Source: Flavobacterium sp. ACN2 (GTDB taxonomy: Bacteria; Bacteroidota; Bacteroidia; Flavobacteriales; Flavobacteriaceae). From it: 64,000 nucleotides of DNA. The translations under genes were made by a program, and so were the position numbers. The stretch is from contig NZ_MRCM01000003.1 in NCBI RefSeq assembly GCF_002303885.1, forward strand, positions 302,063-366,062, given 5' to 3'. Below the pieces are notes generated by a model. It searched no databases. It was not told the DNA's origin and worked only from the letters and a program-made list of their open reading frames with translations. Positions 17,701-26,179 of the stretch are shown one piece after another (position 1 is the first letter of the stretch; every line of letters begins with the position of its first letter).

Positions 17701-18198
17701 TTATTTCTGTTTTACAACATTATAGAAATTATAATCGGTGTTTGAAGCATCTGTAATTCCGACATTTCGCCCAATTGTTACAATCTGGCCGCGATGATAC
17801 GTTCCATGATTGATAACCTGAATTAAATATTCGGAAATGGGCAATTCGCACTCAAACCACGGATTTACGATTTTAACTTCTTTCATTAAATCTTCTTCAG
17901 ATAATGAGTTAATAAGATGTTTCAATTTTGTAGACGAATTTAATAATCCGGCAAATATTTCCTCTTTTGATAAATCGCTTTCTGCTTTCTTTTCTGATAA
18001 TGAAGATTCGGAAATAACAGAAAACCAATATTCTTCAGTAGACCAGATATGATCAAGTGTTTTCATAATAGTAGAAAAGCTCGACGGCACTTCAGCATAA
18101 AGCAATTCATCTGATTTTGGCGAAAGCCAATTCACAAATTGTTGATTTACCCACAAATTATAATCTGCGTAATTTGACATTATCTTCTTTAAACTCAT
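17701..18198 (-). CDS. DinB-fold (YfiT/DinB) putative metal-dependent enzyme
   Basis: This 165-aa protein is a four-helix-bundle DinB-like protein. The probable metal-binding His residues are in LDHIWSTEEYW (about residue 48) and NHGTYHRGQI (about 130-134), the typical DinB positions. The family includes bacillithiol- and mycothiol-dependent transferases and many proteins of unknown function. It lies 47 bp after another DinB-fold gene and is probably cotranscribed with it. Function is unknown beyond the fold. Confidence 0.85.
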   Translation of the reverse strand: MSLKKIMSNYADYNLWVNQQFVNWLSPKSDELLYAEVPSSFSTIMKTLDHIWSTEEYWFSVISESSLSEKKAESDLSKEEIFAGLLNSSTKLKHLINSLSEEDLMKEVKIVNPWFECELPISEYLIQVINHGTYHRGQIVTIGRNVGITDASNTDYNFYNVVKQK

Positions 18199-18245
18199 AA
18201 TCTTAGTTTTAGATTTCTGATATTAAGTTAGTAAAAAATCATTAA

Positions 18246-18725
18246 TTATCTCTCCCAGAAAAACGGTGGCTCGATATTTAAAGCTCTTAAATAAACGTAA
18301 GCTTGTCCGCGATGATGTACTTCATTATCAATAAAATATAAGATATTCTGAATTACAGGAAATTCATATTGTCCAAAAAGATTAAAGGTCTCGCTAAAAT
18401 CCTCAACCGATAATTGCTCCCAATATTTATTGATTTCTTCTGTAGCTTCATCCCATTTTTCCAAATATTGCGCTTTGAAAATCAAATTGTCTTTTCCTTC
18501 TGAAAATGCTTCAGTTTGTTTAGTCACAATTCCTTTTAATCCTGGAACTGCAATAGCTAAAAGTTCATCTACCAATTTAGCGAAAGGTCGCATTCCGCCA
18601 ATTGAAAATTCGAAAAAATCTTTCTCTGGAAAAATCTCAATTAAACGACGTGTAAGTGCTCTGTGCCCTTGCCAGTGTTTTAATAAATCTTCTGAAGTAA
18701 TAACTTGTGCTTCTAATGTTTTCAT
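18246..18725 (-). CDS. DinB-fold putative metal-dependent enzyme
   Basis: This 159-aa protein starts at ATG 18725. It has a helical DinB-like fold with a metal-binding pattern: an early His in HWQGHRALTRRL, and EVHHRGQAYVYLR near residue 140. It is weakly similar to the downstream DinB-fold gene, so the pair may be old duplicates with different substrates. A perfect -7 element overlapped upstream by a palindrome suggests control by a repressor or activator, most simply the convergent WYL regulator. Confidence 0.83.
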   Translation of the reverse strand: MKTLEAQVITSEDLLKHWQGHRALTRRLIEIFPEKDFFEFSIGGMRPFAKLVDELLAIAVPGLKGIVTKQTEAFSEGKDNLIFKAQYLEKWDEATEEINKYWEQLSVEDFSETFNLFGQYEFPVIQNILYFIDNEVHHRGQAYVYLRALNIEPPFFWER

Positions 18726-18755
18726 GGTTTTAAAGTTTAAATATTTTTAATACTT

Positions 18756-18794
18756 CAAAAGTAAAATGGGCTGGTGACAACAGTTTGTCAGCAG
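18756..18794 (-). promoter_or_regulatory. DinB-operon promoter with 24-bp palindrome
   Basis: On the minus strand TACTTTTG (18763-18756) fits TAnnTTTG. Where the -33 element should lie there is a palindrome (18771-18794): CTGNTGACAA, a 4-bp centre and the complement, with one mismatch pair. Its core TGACAA-N4-TTGTCA resembles a repressor/activator operator. No TTG with normal spacing is present, so the promoter may need an activator. Confidence 0.65.
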
Positions 18795-18833
18795 CAAAAA
18801 AAATATTTCAAAAAATATTCTTCAACACATTTT

Positions 18834-18853
18834 AGACGCACTGTAGTGCGTCT
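18834..18853. repeat. Dispersed palindrome (AGACGCAC stem)
   Basis: AGACGCAC, loop TGTA, then GTGCGTCT. The right arm continues into CTAC, and the motif resembles GTAGAGACGCAC-type palindromes dispersed in Flavobacterium genomes. It is intergenic and has no T-tract. Confidence 0.6.
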
Positions 18854-18919
18854 CTACAGAATAAAAAAACTTAGAACCTTAGCATCTCAGAATCTTAGCC
18901 TCTTTAAAAAAATCCTTTG

Positions 18920-18927
18920 TACCTTTG
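18920..18927 (+). promoter_or_regulatory. Candidate -7 element upstream of thiL
   Basis: TACCTTTG matches TAnnTTTG 29 bp before the ATG and is followed by GCACCTTAATAAC, nearly the same as downstream of the lepA element. No clear -33 TTG. Confidence 0.5.
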
Positions 18928-18956
18928 CACCTTAATAACTTTGGAACTTAACAGAA

Positions 18957-20003
18957 ATGATAGAAGATAAAAATCAGCAGAGAACTAGTATAGCGCAATT
19001 AGGCGAATTCGGTTTAATTGACCATTTAACCAAAAACTTTGACGTTACTCAAGAATCTACTTTAAAAAGTATTGGCGATGATGCTGCTGTTCTTGATTTT
19101 AAAGACAAAAAAGTAGTAGTTTCTACCGATTTATTAATTGAAGGAGTTCATTTTGATTTGGCTTATATGCCATTGAAGCATTTAGGATACAAAGCCGTTG
19201 TGGTAAATGTATCTGACATTTGCGCGATGAATGCAAAACCAACTCAAATTACGGTTTCGGTTGCTGTTTCTAATCGTTTTCCACTTGAGGCTTTAGAGGA
19301 ATTGTTTGCAGGAATTACACATGCCGCTAAAGAGTATAAAGTTGATGTTATTGGCGGAGATACTACCTCATCTCAAAAAGGATTAATTATCAGTATTACT
19401 GCAATTGGTGAAGCTGATGAAAATGAATTGGTTTACAGAAGCGGGGCTCAAAAAACAGATTTATTGGTTGTAACGGGAGATATTGGTGCGGCTTATATGG
19501 GATTGCAGGTTTTGGAACGCGAAAAACAAGTTTTTCAGGTTAATCCAAACAATCAGCCCGATTTAGATCCATATACTTATTTGGTAGAGCGCCAATTGAA
19601 ACCTGAAGCACGAAAAGATGTTCGCACGCTACTTCATGCTTTAGACATAAAACCAACAGCAATGATTGATATTTCAGATGGATTATCTTCTGAAATTATT
19701 CATATCTGTAAGCAATCAAAAGTGGGTTGTAATTTATATGAAGACAAACTTCCATTAGATCCGCAGTTTATTTCTACTTGCGAAGAATTCAATATTGACA
19801 GTACCACAGTTGCCATAAATGGCGGTGAAGATTATGAACTTTTATTTACGATTGACATTAATGATTTTGACAAAATAAAAGGAAATCCGAATTTCTCTGT
19901 TATCGGACATATGGCGGAAGAAAATGAAGGAATCCACCTTATAACCCGTGCCAATACAAAAATCGCTTTAAAAGCACGCGGATGGGATGCTTTGAGTGAA
20001 TAA
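18957..20003 (+). CDS. thiL: Thiamine-monophosphate kinase (ThiL)
   Basis: This 348-aa protein has the ThiL/PurM-like architecture: LGEFGLIDHL at the start, SIGDDAAVLD (Mg-ATP site), STDLLIEGVHFD, then NVSDICAMNAKP, VIGGDTTSS, VTGDIGAA, MIDISDGLSSE and NGGEDYELLFT. ThiL phosphorylates thiamine monophosphate to thiamine diphosphate, the active cofactor, in the cytoplasm. It stands alone, with no other thiamine gene nearby and no visible TPP riboswitch in the 230-bp upstream gap. Confidence 0.97.
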   Translation: MIEDKNQQRTSIAQLGEFGLIDHLTKNFDVTQESTLKSIGDDAAVLDFKDKKVVVSTDLLIEGVHFDLAYMPLKHLGYKAVVVNVSDICAMNAKPTQITVSVAVSNRFPLEALEELFAGITHAAKEYKVDVIGGDTTSSQKGLIISITAIGEADENELVYRSGAQKTDLLVVTGDIGAAYMGLQVLEREKQVFQVNPNNQPDLDPYTYLVERQLKPEARKDVRTLLHALDIKPTAMIDISDGLSSEIIHICKQSKVGCNLYEDKLPLDPQFISTCEEFNIDSTTVAINGGEDYELLFTIDINDFDKIKGNPNFSVIGHMAEENEGIHLITRANTKIALKARGWDALSE

Positions 20004-20027
20004 TTTTTAGAAAATTCCAATATTAAA

Positions 20028-20073
20028 AAAATCCAAATTCCAATATGATAATCAACATTGGAATTTGGATTTT
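20028..20073. repeat. Long perfect hairpin of the ATTCCAAATTT family
   Basis: A 17-bp perfect stem built on AATCCAAATTCCAAT with a 12-nt loop follows thiL. More partial copies (GGAATTTGGAATTT) run on to about 20122. The same string forms hairpins at 57691-57726 and, in diverged form, 24446-24479. It may end thiL transcription, but the T-tract is poor. Confidence 0.7.
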
Positions 20074-20125
20074 CTATTCGCTTTTTTTTTTGGAATTTGG
20101 AATTTTTAATATTGGAATTTGACTT

Positions 20126-20824
20126 TTAAAAAAGTCCTTTGCTTTTTGCTTCTTTGATCAAATCTTGATCAGAGCCGCTTCTTATTTTTAGCAATTCCAT
20201 TAAATGCTTTTTTCGTTTTTCTATGGCGTTTAATGAAATCGGAATAACTTGAAGCATTTCTTGAATTGAAGTTCCTTTTTCTAAATGAATTAATATCTGT
20301 TTATCGTATTGATCGATCTCTATTGCATTATGCGTAGATTGATTCAGCATTTTTATAACGGACTGGCTATAATATTTTTCATTTTTCATTACTTTATCAA
20401 AAGCCAGGAGTAATTCGTCAAAAGTAAGGTCATTTTTAATAATCAATCCGTTTGGCTGAATTGTTCTGATAATGGTTTTAATTTTCAGCAATTCGGTATA
20501 CATCGTCAAAAGAATAATCTTGCACGAAGGCATTTTTTTCAAAAGTAATTTTGCCAGATCTTCACCCGAAAATATCTCTTTTTCTTCGTAAGGAGGCATA
20601 CTGATATCCAAAAAAGCAATATCAAACTCTGGCGTGCTATTATTTTCAATTATATCATAACCTGATCTGCAATCATGCGCCTGAGAAATCAAAAAATCAT
20701 ATTGTTTTGGATTATAACGAGTTATAGCATTTTTATAGCCTTCAATAATAAATGGGTGGTCATCTACTATTAAAATATTCTTTCTAACTAATTGTGGAAC
20801 TGAGGCTGTTAAATCAAATGTCAT
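20126..20824 (-). CDS. LuxR/NarL-type response regulator
   Basis: This 232-aa protein has a receiver domain (about 14-140) with D21/D22, phospho-acceptor D73 in AFLDISMPP, Thr in LLTMY and Lys in IIKND. The C-terminal helix-turn-helix (about 165-225) is diverged from the LuxR consensus (ISLNAIEKRKKHLMELL). It overlaps the 3' end of the sensor kinase gene by 11 bp, so the two form a two-component pair. Confidence 0.9.
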   Translation of the reverse strand: MTFDLTASVPQLVRKNILIVDDHPFIIEGYKNAITRYNPKQYDFLISQAHDCRSGYDIIENNSTPEFDIAFLDISMPPYEEKEIFSGEDLAKLLLKKMPSCKIILLTMYTELLKIKTIIRTIQPNGLIIKNDLTFDELLLAFDKVMKNEKYYSQSVIKMLNQSTHNAIEIDQYDKQILIHLEKGTSIQEMLQVIPISLNAIEKRKKHLMELLKIRSGSDQDLIKEAKSKGLF

Positions 20825-22868
20825 TATGCAGGTTATTATTTGGCTCTATTGGGACTTTTATAGTGAGAATTGTTCCTTCTCCCTTGGCAGATTTTATCGT
20901 AACTGTACCCTTACACTCTTTTGCACGATATTCTATATTATGCAAACCAATTCCGTTTTTGGTCTTATTGGTATTAAATCCAATTCCGTCATCTTTAATG
21001 GTTAAAACCAAATTATTATTTTCGTTTTTAAACTCGACTTTTATAATATCAGCATTAGCATATTTATTACAATTTTGGAGTCCTTCCTGAACAATTCTAT
21101 ACAAATTGATTTTTTCAATATTACTTATCAAATCCCATTTAATATCAGGATCAAAAGTAGTAATCAACTTAGAACTGTATGTATTTCTTTGATCTTCAAA
21201 CAGTTTTCCTAAAATAGAGACAAAATTATTAATTAATTCGGATTTTTCTCTATTTAGGTCATGCGAAATTTCTCTAATATCCTGCTCTACATTTTTTAGT
21301 TCTGTAAGATACTTTTTTCTTTTAAAAACTGCTTCTTCTTCGTCTAGTTTATCCAAACTATCCAAACTTATTCGAATACCAAACATTCGTCCTAAAACTC
21401 CATCGTGCAGCTCTTGTGCAACTCTTTTCTTTTCTTTTATTCGCGTAAGCTCAATTTCATTTTGCTGCGAAATCATTAAATTGTAAATATCTTCATTTGC
21501 AATCTGCTGCTGCTGTTTAAAAAGCAATTCTCGATTTCTGGCTTGCTGCGTTTTGTAAACATAAAAAAACAGTCCGAGCAATGTACAAATACTAAATACA
21601 TAAACCAAAGTTTTATTTTTTTCCTGAAGGTTAGAATTTTGGTCTTTAATTTCGTTGGTTTCGTATTCAATGCGAGAGAACTTCTCTCCCATTCTTCGTT
21701 CTGCTTTCAACAATTTGTCGTTCAACTGAATATATTCTTTCGAATATTCCGATGCATTTTTAGGATCAACAACAGCCAATTGTTTTAAGGCCTCAAGCGT
21801 GTTTCTTAGTTTATTGGATGTTTTTGAAAGATTTAAAGCTTCCTGAGAGAGTTTAATTGCCTGAGAAGTGTCTTTTTTAATTGCATAAAATTCAGACAGA
21901 TGTATTTTGTTTAAAATTATTCCCGATGTCAAATTTAAGCTGTCTCTAATCTTCAGCGATACATAAAATTGTTTTGGAATATCTTCAAATTCATTCATTT
22001 TAATTTTTGAGTATGCTAGATTATCTAACAACATGGCATACAACGATGTGCTTTCTTGAAATAAATTCTTTTGTTTGAGACCTTCAGAAAAATTTTGTTT
22101 TGCATTTTTATAATTCTTCATACTTAAATACACAAAACCAATATTATTAAGTGAAGTTGCCTTAAGCTGAAAATCTGACGGAATCGAAGGATCTTTTAAA
22201 ATAGCCAATGCTTTATTATGAAACTCTAAAGCTTTATTATATTCTTCACGCTCATTATACAATATTCCCAACAGATTATAACATTGATAGAGCAGATCAC
22301 TTACATTTTTCTGGTCCTTAAGTATTTTCAGCGCTTTAAAAATGGTAATTTCACTTTCAAACAAGTCACTTTCTTTAAACTGAAGATCGGCTTTACTAAA
22401 ATAGGTTTTAGCTAAATTAATTTTATCATCAATTTGCTTGTATATTTTTTCTGCCTTGAAGTAAACTAAAAAAGCGCTATCTGAAACTGACTTTCGACTA
22501 TAATAATCTCCAAGATAAGTATACGCTTTTGCTAAATTTATCGAATCGCGACTGTTTAGGGATCTTGTCACAATTAATTTAGAAATACGGCCATACGACT
22601 GTAAATCGTTCATATTATAGTATCTATTGGCCACTTTAAATAAATTTACTTTATTTAAAGAATCATCTTTTTCACTTAAGATAATTGCCAATGCTTTTTC
22701 ATTATAATCCTCTTTAAGCTTACGAGATAAATCAATATCGTTTGCCAAGGAGAGATAAATAGACAGACTGTCTTTAGAAGGATTTAAATATTTATAAAGG
22801 TCATCTTTCTTGGTACAACCAAATAAAATTAAGAATAGAAGCAATACTATTTGGTTATATTTTTTCAA
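20814..22868 (-). CDS. TPR-containing sensor histidine kinase (HisKA_3)
   Basis: I start at the TTG at 22868 (about 684 aa). A longer open frame from 22925 would put the promoter inside the gene, and the shorter start gives a clean lipoprotein-like signal (KKYNQIVLLLFLILFGC). Residues about 40-380 are TPR helices, followed by a membrane helix (LVYVFSICTLLGLFFYVY) and a coiled linker. The HisKA_3 domain carries ELHDGVLGRMFG with phospho-acceptor His488, and the HATPase domain has QEGLQNCNKYA (N box), DDGIGF and GIGLHNIEYRA. The N-terminal TPR region probably faces the periplasm and senses a protein or peptide. Cotranscribed with the overlapping response regulator. Confidence 0.88.
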   Translation of the reverse strand: MKKYNQIVLLLFLILFGCTKKDDLYKYLNPSKDSLSIYLSLANDIDLSRKLKEDYNEKALAIILSEKDDSLNKVNLFKVANRYYNMNDLQSYGRISKLIVTRSLNSRDSINLAKAYTYLGDYYSRKSVSDSAFLVYFKAEKIYKQIDDKINLAKTYFSKADLQFKESDLFESEITIFKALKILKDQKNVSDLLYQCYNLLGILYNEREEYNKALEFHNKALAILKDPSIPSDFQLKATSLNNIGFVYLSMKNYKNAKQNFSEGLKQKNLFQESTSLYAMLLDNLAYSKIKMNEFEDIPKQFYVSLKIRDSLNLTSGIILNKIHLSEFYAIKKDTSQAIKLSQEALNLSKTSNKLRNTLEALKQLAVVDPKNASEYSKEYIQLNDKLLKAERRMGEKFSRIEYETNEIKDQNSNLQEKNKTLVYVFSICTLLGLFFYVYKTQQARNRELLFKQQQQIANEDIYNLMISQQNEIELTRIKEKKRVAQELHDGVLGRMFGIRISLDSLDKLDEEEAVFKRKKYLTELKNVEQDIREISHDLNREKSELINNFVSILGKLFEDQRNTYSSKLITTFDPDIKWDLISNIEKINLYRIVQEGLQNCNKYANADIIKVEFKNENNNLVLTIKDDGIGFNTNKTKNGIGLHNIEYRAKECKGTVTIKSAKGEGTILTIKVPIEPNNNLHNDI

Positions 22869-22894
22869 AAGATTTTGATTTTCATCAAAAATAA

Positions 22895-22925
22895 CAAAAG
22901 TATAGATACAAAAAAAGGCTATCAA
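22895..22925 (-). promoter_or_regulatory. Promoter of the histidine kinase operon
   Basis: On the minus strand TTG (22925-22923), 20-bp spacer, TACTTTTG (22902-22895). This fits the Bacteroidota consensus fully. Transcription would start near 22889, which supports the TTG start at 22868. The -33 element lies within the loop of the upstream terminator hairpin. Confidence 0.75.
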
Positions 22926-22944
22926 TTGTTGATAGCCTTTTCTT
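22912..22944 (-). terminator. Terminator of the small secreted repeat protein gene
   Basis: The stem AAAAGGCTATCAA/TTGATAGCCTTTT with a TTG loop lies about 20 bp after the stop of 22966-23241 and has a T-run on the minus strand. Confidence 0.85.
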
Positions 22945-22965
22945 ATATTTTTATTTTTTTAACTT

Positions 22966-23241
22966 TTAGTCAAGTTTTCTATTTAAAGTAGATAATTGAG
23001 AGTCAGAATTAACTCCACCAATATTTGCAAAATCTGATTTTCTATCTGGAACTGTTTTTTGTCCTCCATCTATAGGTTGAAAGCTATCACGTTTTCTGTC
23101 TGGAGTTGTTTTTTGTCCTCCATCAATTGGAGTAATAATACTTAATGTTTCACTTGGACGAGCAGAAGCTGTTGGGTTTGCAAAAGAGGTTGCAACTATT
23201 ACTAATGAGAATAATCCGAATGTTAAAGCTGTTTTTTTCAT
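22966..23241 (-). CDS. Small secreted protein with internal repeat
   Basis: This 91-aa protein has a signal peptide (residues 1-21, SFANP cleavage region). The mature part is hydrophilic and holds two copies of a 16-residue unit, PIDGGQKTxPDRKxDx (about residues 38-53 and 55-70), and ends in LNRKLD. No cysteine is present. I do not recognise the family. It has its own terminator and lies directly upstream of the two-component operon, so it might be a signal or target for it, or simply an independent secreted peptide. Confidence 0.75.
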   Translation of the reverse strand: MKKTALTFGLFSLVIVATSFANPTASARPSETLSIITPIDGGQKTTPDRKRDSFQPIDGGQKTVPDRKSDFANIGGVNSDSQLSTLNRKLD

Positions 23242-23418
23242 GACCTGAGGTTTTAATGTTTTGTATTATTTTTTTGGAGATGATTTGCTGTTTATGGCAG
23301 AATCAGAGTGTAAAACTAATACTGAGGTCGAAAAAAATTTATACGAAAAAATGAGTTTGTGGTAGATCGTACCCAATTGATAGTCAACGGGTAGCAAATC
23401 AATGTAATCTCCTAATTT

Positions 23419-24228
23419 TTAGACTTCTAGATAATTTCCTGCTGCAAAATCGGCAATAATCTGTTCGACATTTCCTCGATAGGTTTTAGAAAAAGGAATC
23501 TTCTTTGTGGAGTTTTTTATGTAACAGATTGAGTTTCCGCTATGAATCCTTGAAATGTAATTTCGATTAATTACATAACTGTTATGAATACGGATAAAAG
23601 GGTATGTCAAAACACTTTCAAAATGCTTTAAAGTTTTAAACGCCGTAATCATTTCGCCAGTATTTAAATAAATATCTGTCGAGTTATTATCGGCTTGAAA
23701 ATAACAAATATCTTCTGCATTTAAATATCGATAATCGCCATATGATTTTATACAAATCGTTAATGGTTTTTGAATGTTTTGCGGAATCGTTATTTGATCT
23801 ATAACAATAGAAGAAGGTTCTTCCCTAAACGGAGCAATTTGCGTCTCTAAATTGGCTCTATTGAGTTTTAAAATTGTTTTTAAAAGATCGTTTGATAGAA
23901 TTGGCTTTAAGAGATAATCAAAAACGCCATATTGAATAGCATCAAAAGCTTTGTCTTTTTGTTTTGTGGTAATAATAATTTTGGGAATCTGCTGCAAAAA
24001 ACGATGAAGCTCGCTAATAAAAGTCAAAGACAAATGACTCGCAGCATTTTGGGGCTCGATCTCGAGAAAAATCAAAGCCGGTTGGTGCTCTAAAACCAAA
24101 TTTAAACCGTCCTGAAAAGTTGATGCCGATGCCATAAAAGATAATTCTGAAAAACCTGAAGCGATTGTTTGAGTTTTCAAAATACTCTCAGCGTCATCAT
24201 CAATTATAATATACGAATACTTTTTCAA
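23419..24228 (-). CDS. LytTR-family response regulator with non-standard receiver
   Basis: This 269-aa protein starts at TTG 24228, the only start after an in-frame stop. The receiver domain (1-125) keeps the acidic pocket D10-D12, Thr87/88 and Lys108 (YLLKPI), but the phospho-acceptor position in FLEIEP is Glu56 instead of Asp. Glu can mimic the phosphorylated state, so it may be locked on or be controlled without phosphorylation. The C-terminal LytTR DNA-binding domain (about 160-260) has YRYLNAEDICYFQAD and FIRIHNSYVINRNYI. LytTR proteins bind 9-bp direct repeats about two helical turns apart. No kinase lies next to it. Confidence 0.9.
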   Translation of the reverse strand: MKKYSYIIIDDDAESILKTQTIASGFSELSFMASASTFQDGLNLVLEHQPALIFLEIEPQNAASHLSLTFISELHRFLQQIPKIIITTKQKDKAFDAIQYGVFDYLLKPILSNDLLKTILKLNRANLETQIAPFREEPSSIVIDQITIPQNIQKPLTICIKSYGDYRYLNAEDICYFQADNNSTDIYLNTGEMITAFKTLKHFESVLTYPFIRIHNSYVINRNYISRIHSGNSICYIKNSTKKIPFSKTYRGNVEQIIADFAAGNYLEV

Positions 24229-24445
24229 TTTCGGTTTTTGTTGGTTTTCTCACTACGCAATCATAATCAAAAAATCGCTTTTATTTGATGTAATGAAGAA
24301 AAAAATTGCTCTTGACGGTATTACAAATTTAAAATTACGGATTTAAACATCTTAAACAATTCATTGTTAACACATTAAACCCAAATGTTAATACATAAAG
24401 ATGAAATGCAAAAAAAGCCGATAAAATACCTGCTTTTTAAAATCA

Positions 24446-24479
24446 AAAATCCCAAACTCCGTTACGGAATTTGGGATTT
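24446..24479 (-). terminator. Hairpin terminator after glyS
   Basis: The stem AAATCCCAAA-TCCG/CGGA-TTTGGGATTT lies about 20 bp after the glyS stop. Confidence 0.75.
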
Positions 24480-24498
24480 CTATACTAAACTGTAAAGA

Positions 24499-26040
24499 TT
24501 ACATTTTCATTAACCAGTTTTTCATCGAAACTTCGTTTTCGATAATACCTCTTAATTCAGTAATTTTTACACGATCTTGTTTCATTGTATCTCTATGACG
24601 AATTGTTACTGTTTCGTCTTCAAGTGTTTGATGATCTACTGTAATACAGAAAGGCGTTCCTAAAGCATCTTGTCTTCTGTAACGACGTCCTACAGCATCT
24701 TTTTCATCATAAGCCACATTGAAATCCCATTTCAAATCTTCGATGATTTTTCTTGAAATTTCTGGCAAACCATCTTTTTTAACCAATGGCAATACCGCTG
24801 CTTTAGTTGGCGCTAAAACTGCTGGCAATTTTAAAACTGTTCTTGTAGAACCGTCTTCTAATGTTTCTTCTTTTAATGAAGTGGCAAAAACAGCCAAGAA
24901 CATACGATCTAAACCAACAGAAGTTTCTACTACGTAAGGAACATAGTTTTCGTTTAATTCAGGATCAAAATATTGTAATTTTCTTCCAGAATATTCTTCG
25001 TGCGCTTTCAAATCGAAATCGGTACGAGAATGAATTCCTTCTAATTCTTTAAATCCAAATGGGAAATTAAATTCGATATCAGCAGCTGCATTTGCATAGT
25101 GCGCTAATTTTTCGTGATCGTGAAAACGGTAATTTTCTTTTCCTAATCCTAAAGACAAATGCCATTTTAGACGAGTTTCTTTCCAGTACTCGTATGATTT
25201 CATTTCTTCTCCTGGACGCACAAAAAATTGCATTTCCATTTGTTCGAACTCACGCATACGGAAAATAAATTGTCTTGCTACAATTTCATTTCTAAATGCT
25301 TTACCCGTTTGAGCAATTCCAAAAGGAACTTTCATACGACCCGATTTCTGCACATTTAAGAAGTTCACAAAAATACCTTGAGCCGTTTCTGGACGAAGGT
25401 ATAAATCCATTGCATTTTCTGCAGAAGCTCCTAATTTTGTTCCGAACATTAAGTTAAATTGTTTTACCTCTGTCCAGTTTTTAGAACCCGTTTCAGGATC
25501 CGCAATTTCAAGTTCTTCGATCAAAGCTTTAACATCAGCCAAATCTCCGTTTCCTAAAGAACGACCTAAACGCTCTCTAATTTCTTTTTCTTTAGCCAAA
25601 TATTCGATTACACGAGCGTTTGTAGTTACAAACTCTTGTTCGTTGAATGCATCGCCAAAACGAGCTTTTGCCTTGTCAATTTCTTTTTGCGCTTTTTGGT
25701 GAATTTTTTCAGCGTGGTCTTCAACCAAAACGTCAGCTCTATATCTCTTTTTAGAATCTTTATTATCAATTAATGGATCATTGAATGCATCAACGTGGCC
25801 AGAAGCTTTCCAAGTTGTTGGATGCATCAATATTGCAGCATCAAGGCCGACAATATTTTCATTCATCTGAACCATTGATTTCCACCAATATTCACGGATA
25901 TTCTTTTTTAATTCGACACCGTTTTGTGCGTAATCATATACAGCACTTAAACCATCGTAAACTTCGCTTGACGGAAAAATAAATCCGTACTCTTTTGCGT
26001 GCGAAACCACATTCTTAAATATATCTTCTTGTTTTGCCAT
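24499..26040 (-). CDS. glyS: Glycyl-tRNA synthetase (class II, single-chain)
   Basis: This 513-aa protein is of the alpha2-dimer type used by Bacteroidota. It begins with the typical AKEYGFIFPSSEVYDG, has class II motif 2 (FRNEIVARQFIFRMREFEQMEM region) and motif 3 (SVGLDRM), and a C-terminal anticodon-binding domain (VAYDEKDAVGRRYRRQDALGTPF). It charges tRNA-Gly with glycine in the cytoplasm. Start ATG 26040; TATTTTTG lies only about 8 bp upstream on the minus strand, so the mRNA could be nearly leaderless, though no -33 TTG is seen. Confidence 0.98.
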   Translation of the reverse strand: MAKQEDIFKNVVSHAKEYGFIFPSSEVYDGLSAVYDYAQNGVELKKNIREYWWKSMVQMNENIVGLDAAILMHPTTWKASGHVDAFNDPLIDNKDSKKRYRADVLVEDHAEKIHQKAQKEIDKAKARFGDAFNEQEFVTTNARVIEYLAKEKEIRERLGRSLGNGDLADVKALIEELEIADPETGSKNWTEVKQFNLMFGTKLGASAENAMDLYLRPETAQGIFVNFLNVQKSGRMKVPFGIAQTGKAFRNEIVARQFIFRMREFEQMEMQFFVRPGEEMKSYEYWKETRLKWHLSLGLGKENYRFHDHEKLAHYANAAADIEFNFPFGFKELEGIHSRTDFDLKAHEEYSGRKLQYFDPELNENYVPYVVETSVGLDRMFLAVFATSLKEETLEDGSTRTVLKLPAVLAPTKAAVLPLVKKDGLPEISRKIIEDLKWDFNVAYDEKDAVGRRYRRQDALGTPFCITVDHQTLEDETVTIRHRDTMKQDRVKITELRGIIENEVSMKNWLMKM

Positions 26041-26179
26041 AGTGATGCAAAAATATGAAAAGTGAATTTAAAAAAAAGAAAAATAGCCGAAGATTGCCCG
26101 ATTTTCTATCTGAAAATAGAAAATCATGTTTTATTCTATAGACTAGAACGATAATTACTTCCCTTTTCTATCTAAAACC

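Noticed and set aside
18726..18956. Possible TPP riboswitch upstream of thiL
   Set aside because: No CUGAGA or ACCUGA-type core seen; the palindromes there are explained by the DinB promoter and a dispersed repeat.
26048..26055. TATTTTTG just before the glyS ATG as a promoter
   Set aside because: Matches the -7 consensus, but no -33 TTG lies at proper spacing and the leader would be nearly absent; kept only as a remark in the glyS entry.
26100..26125. Hairpin GATTTTCTAT/ATAGAAAATC upstream of glyS
   Set aside because: Perfect stem but AT-only and no T-tract; it could be a T-box-like or terminator element, but no T-box features are visible and glycyl T-boxes are not expected in Bacteroidota.
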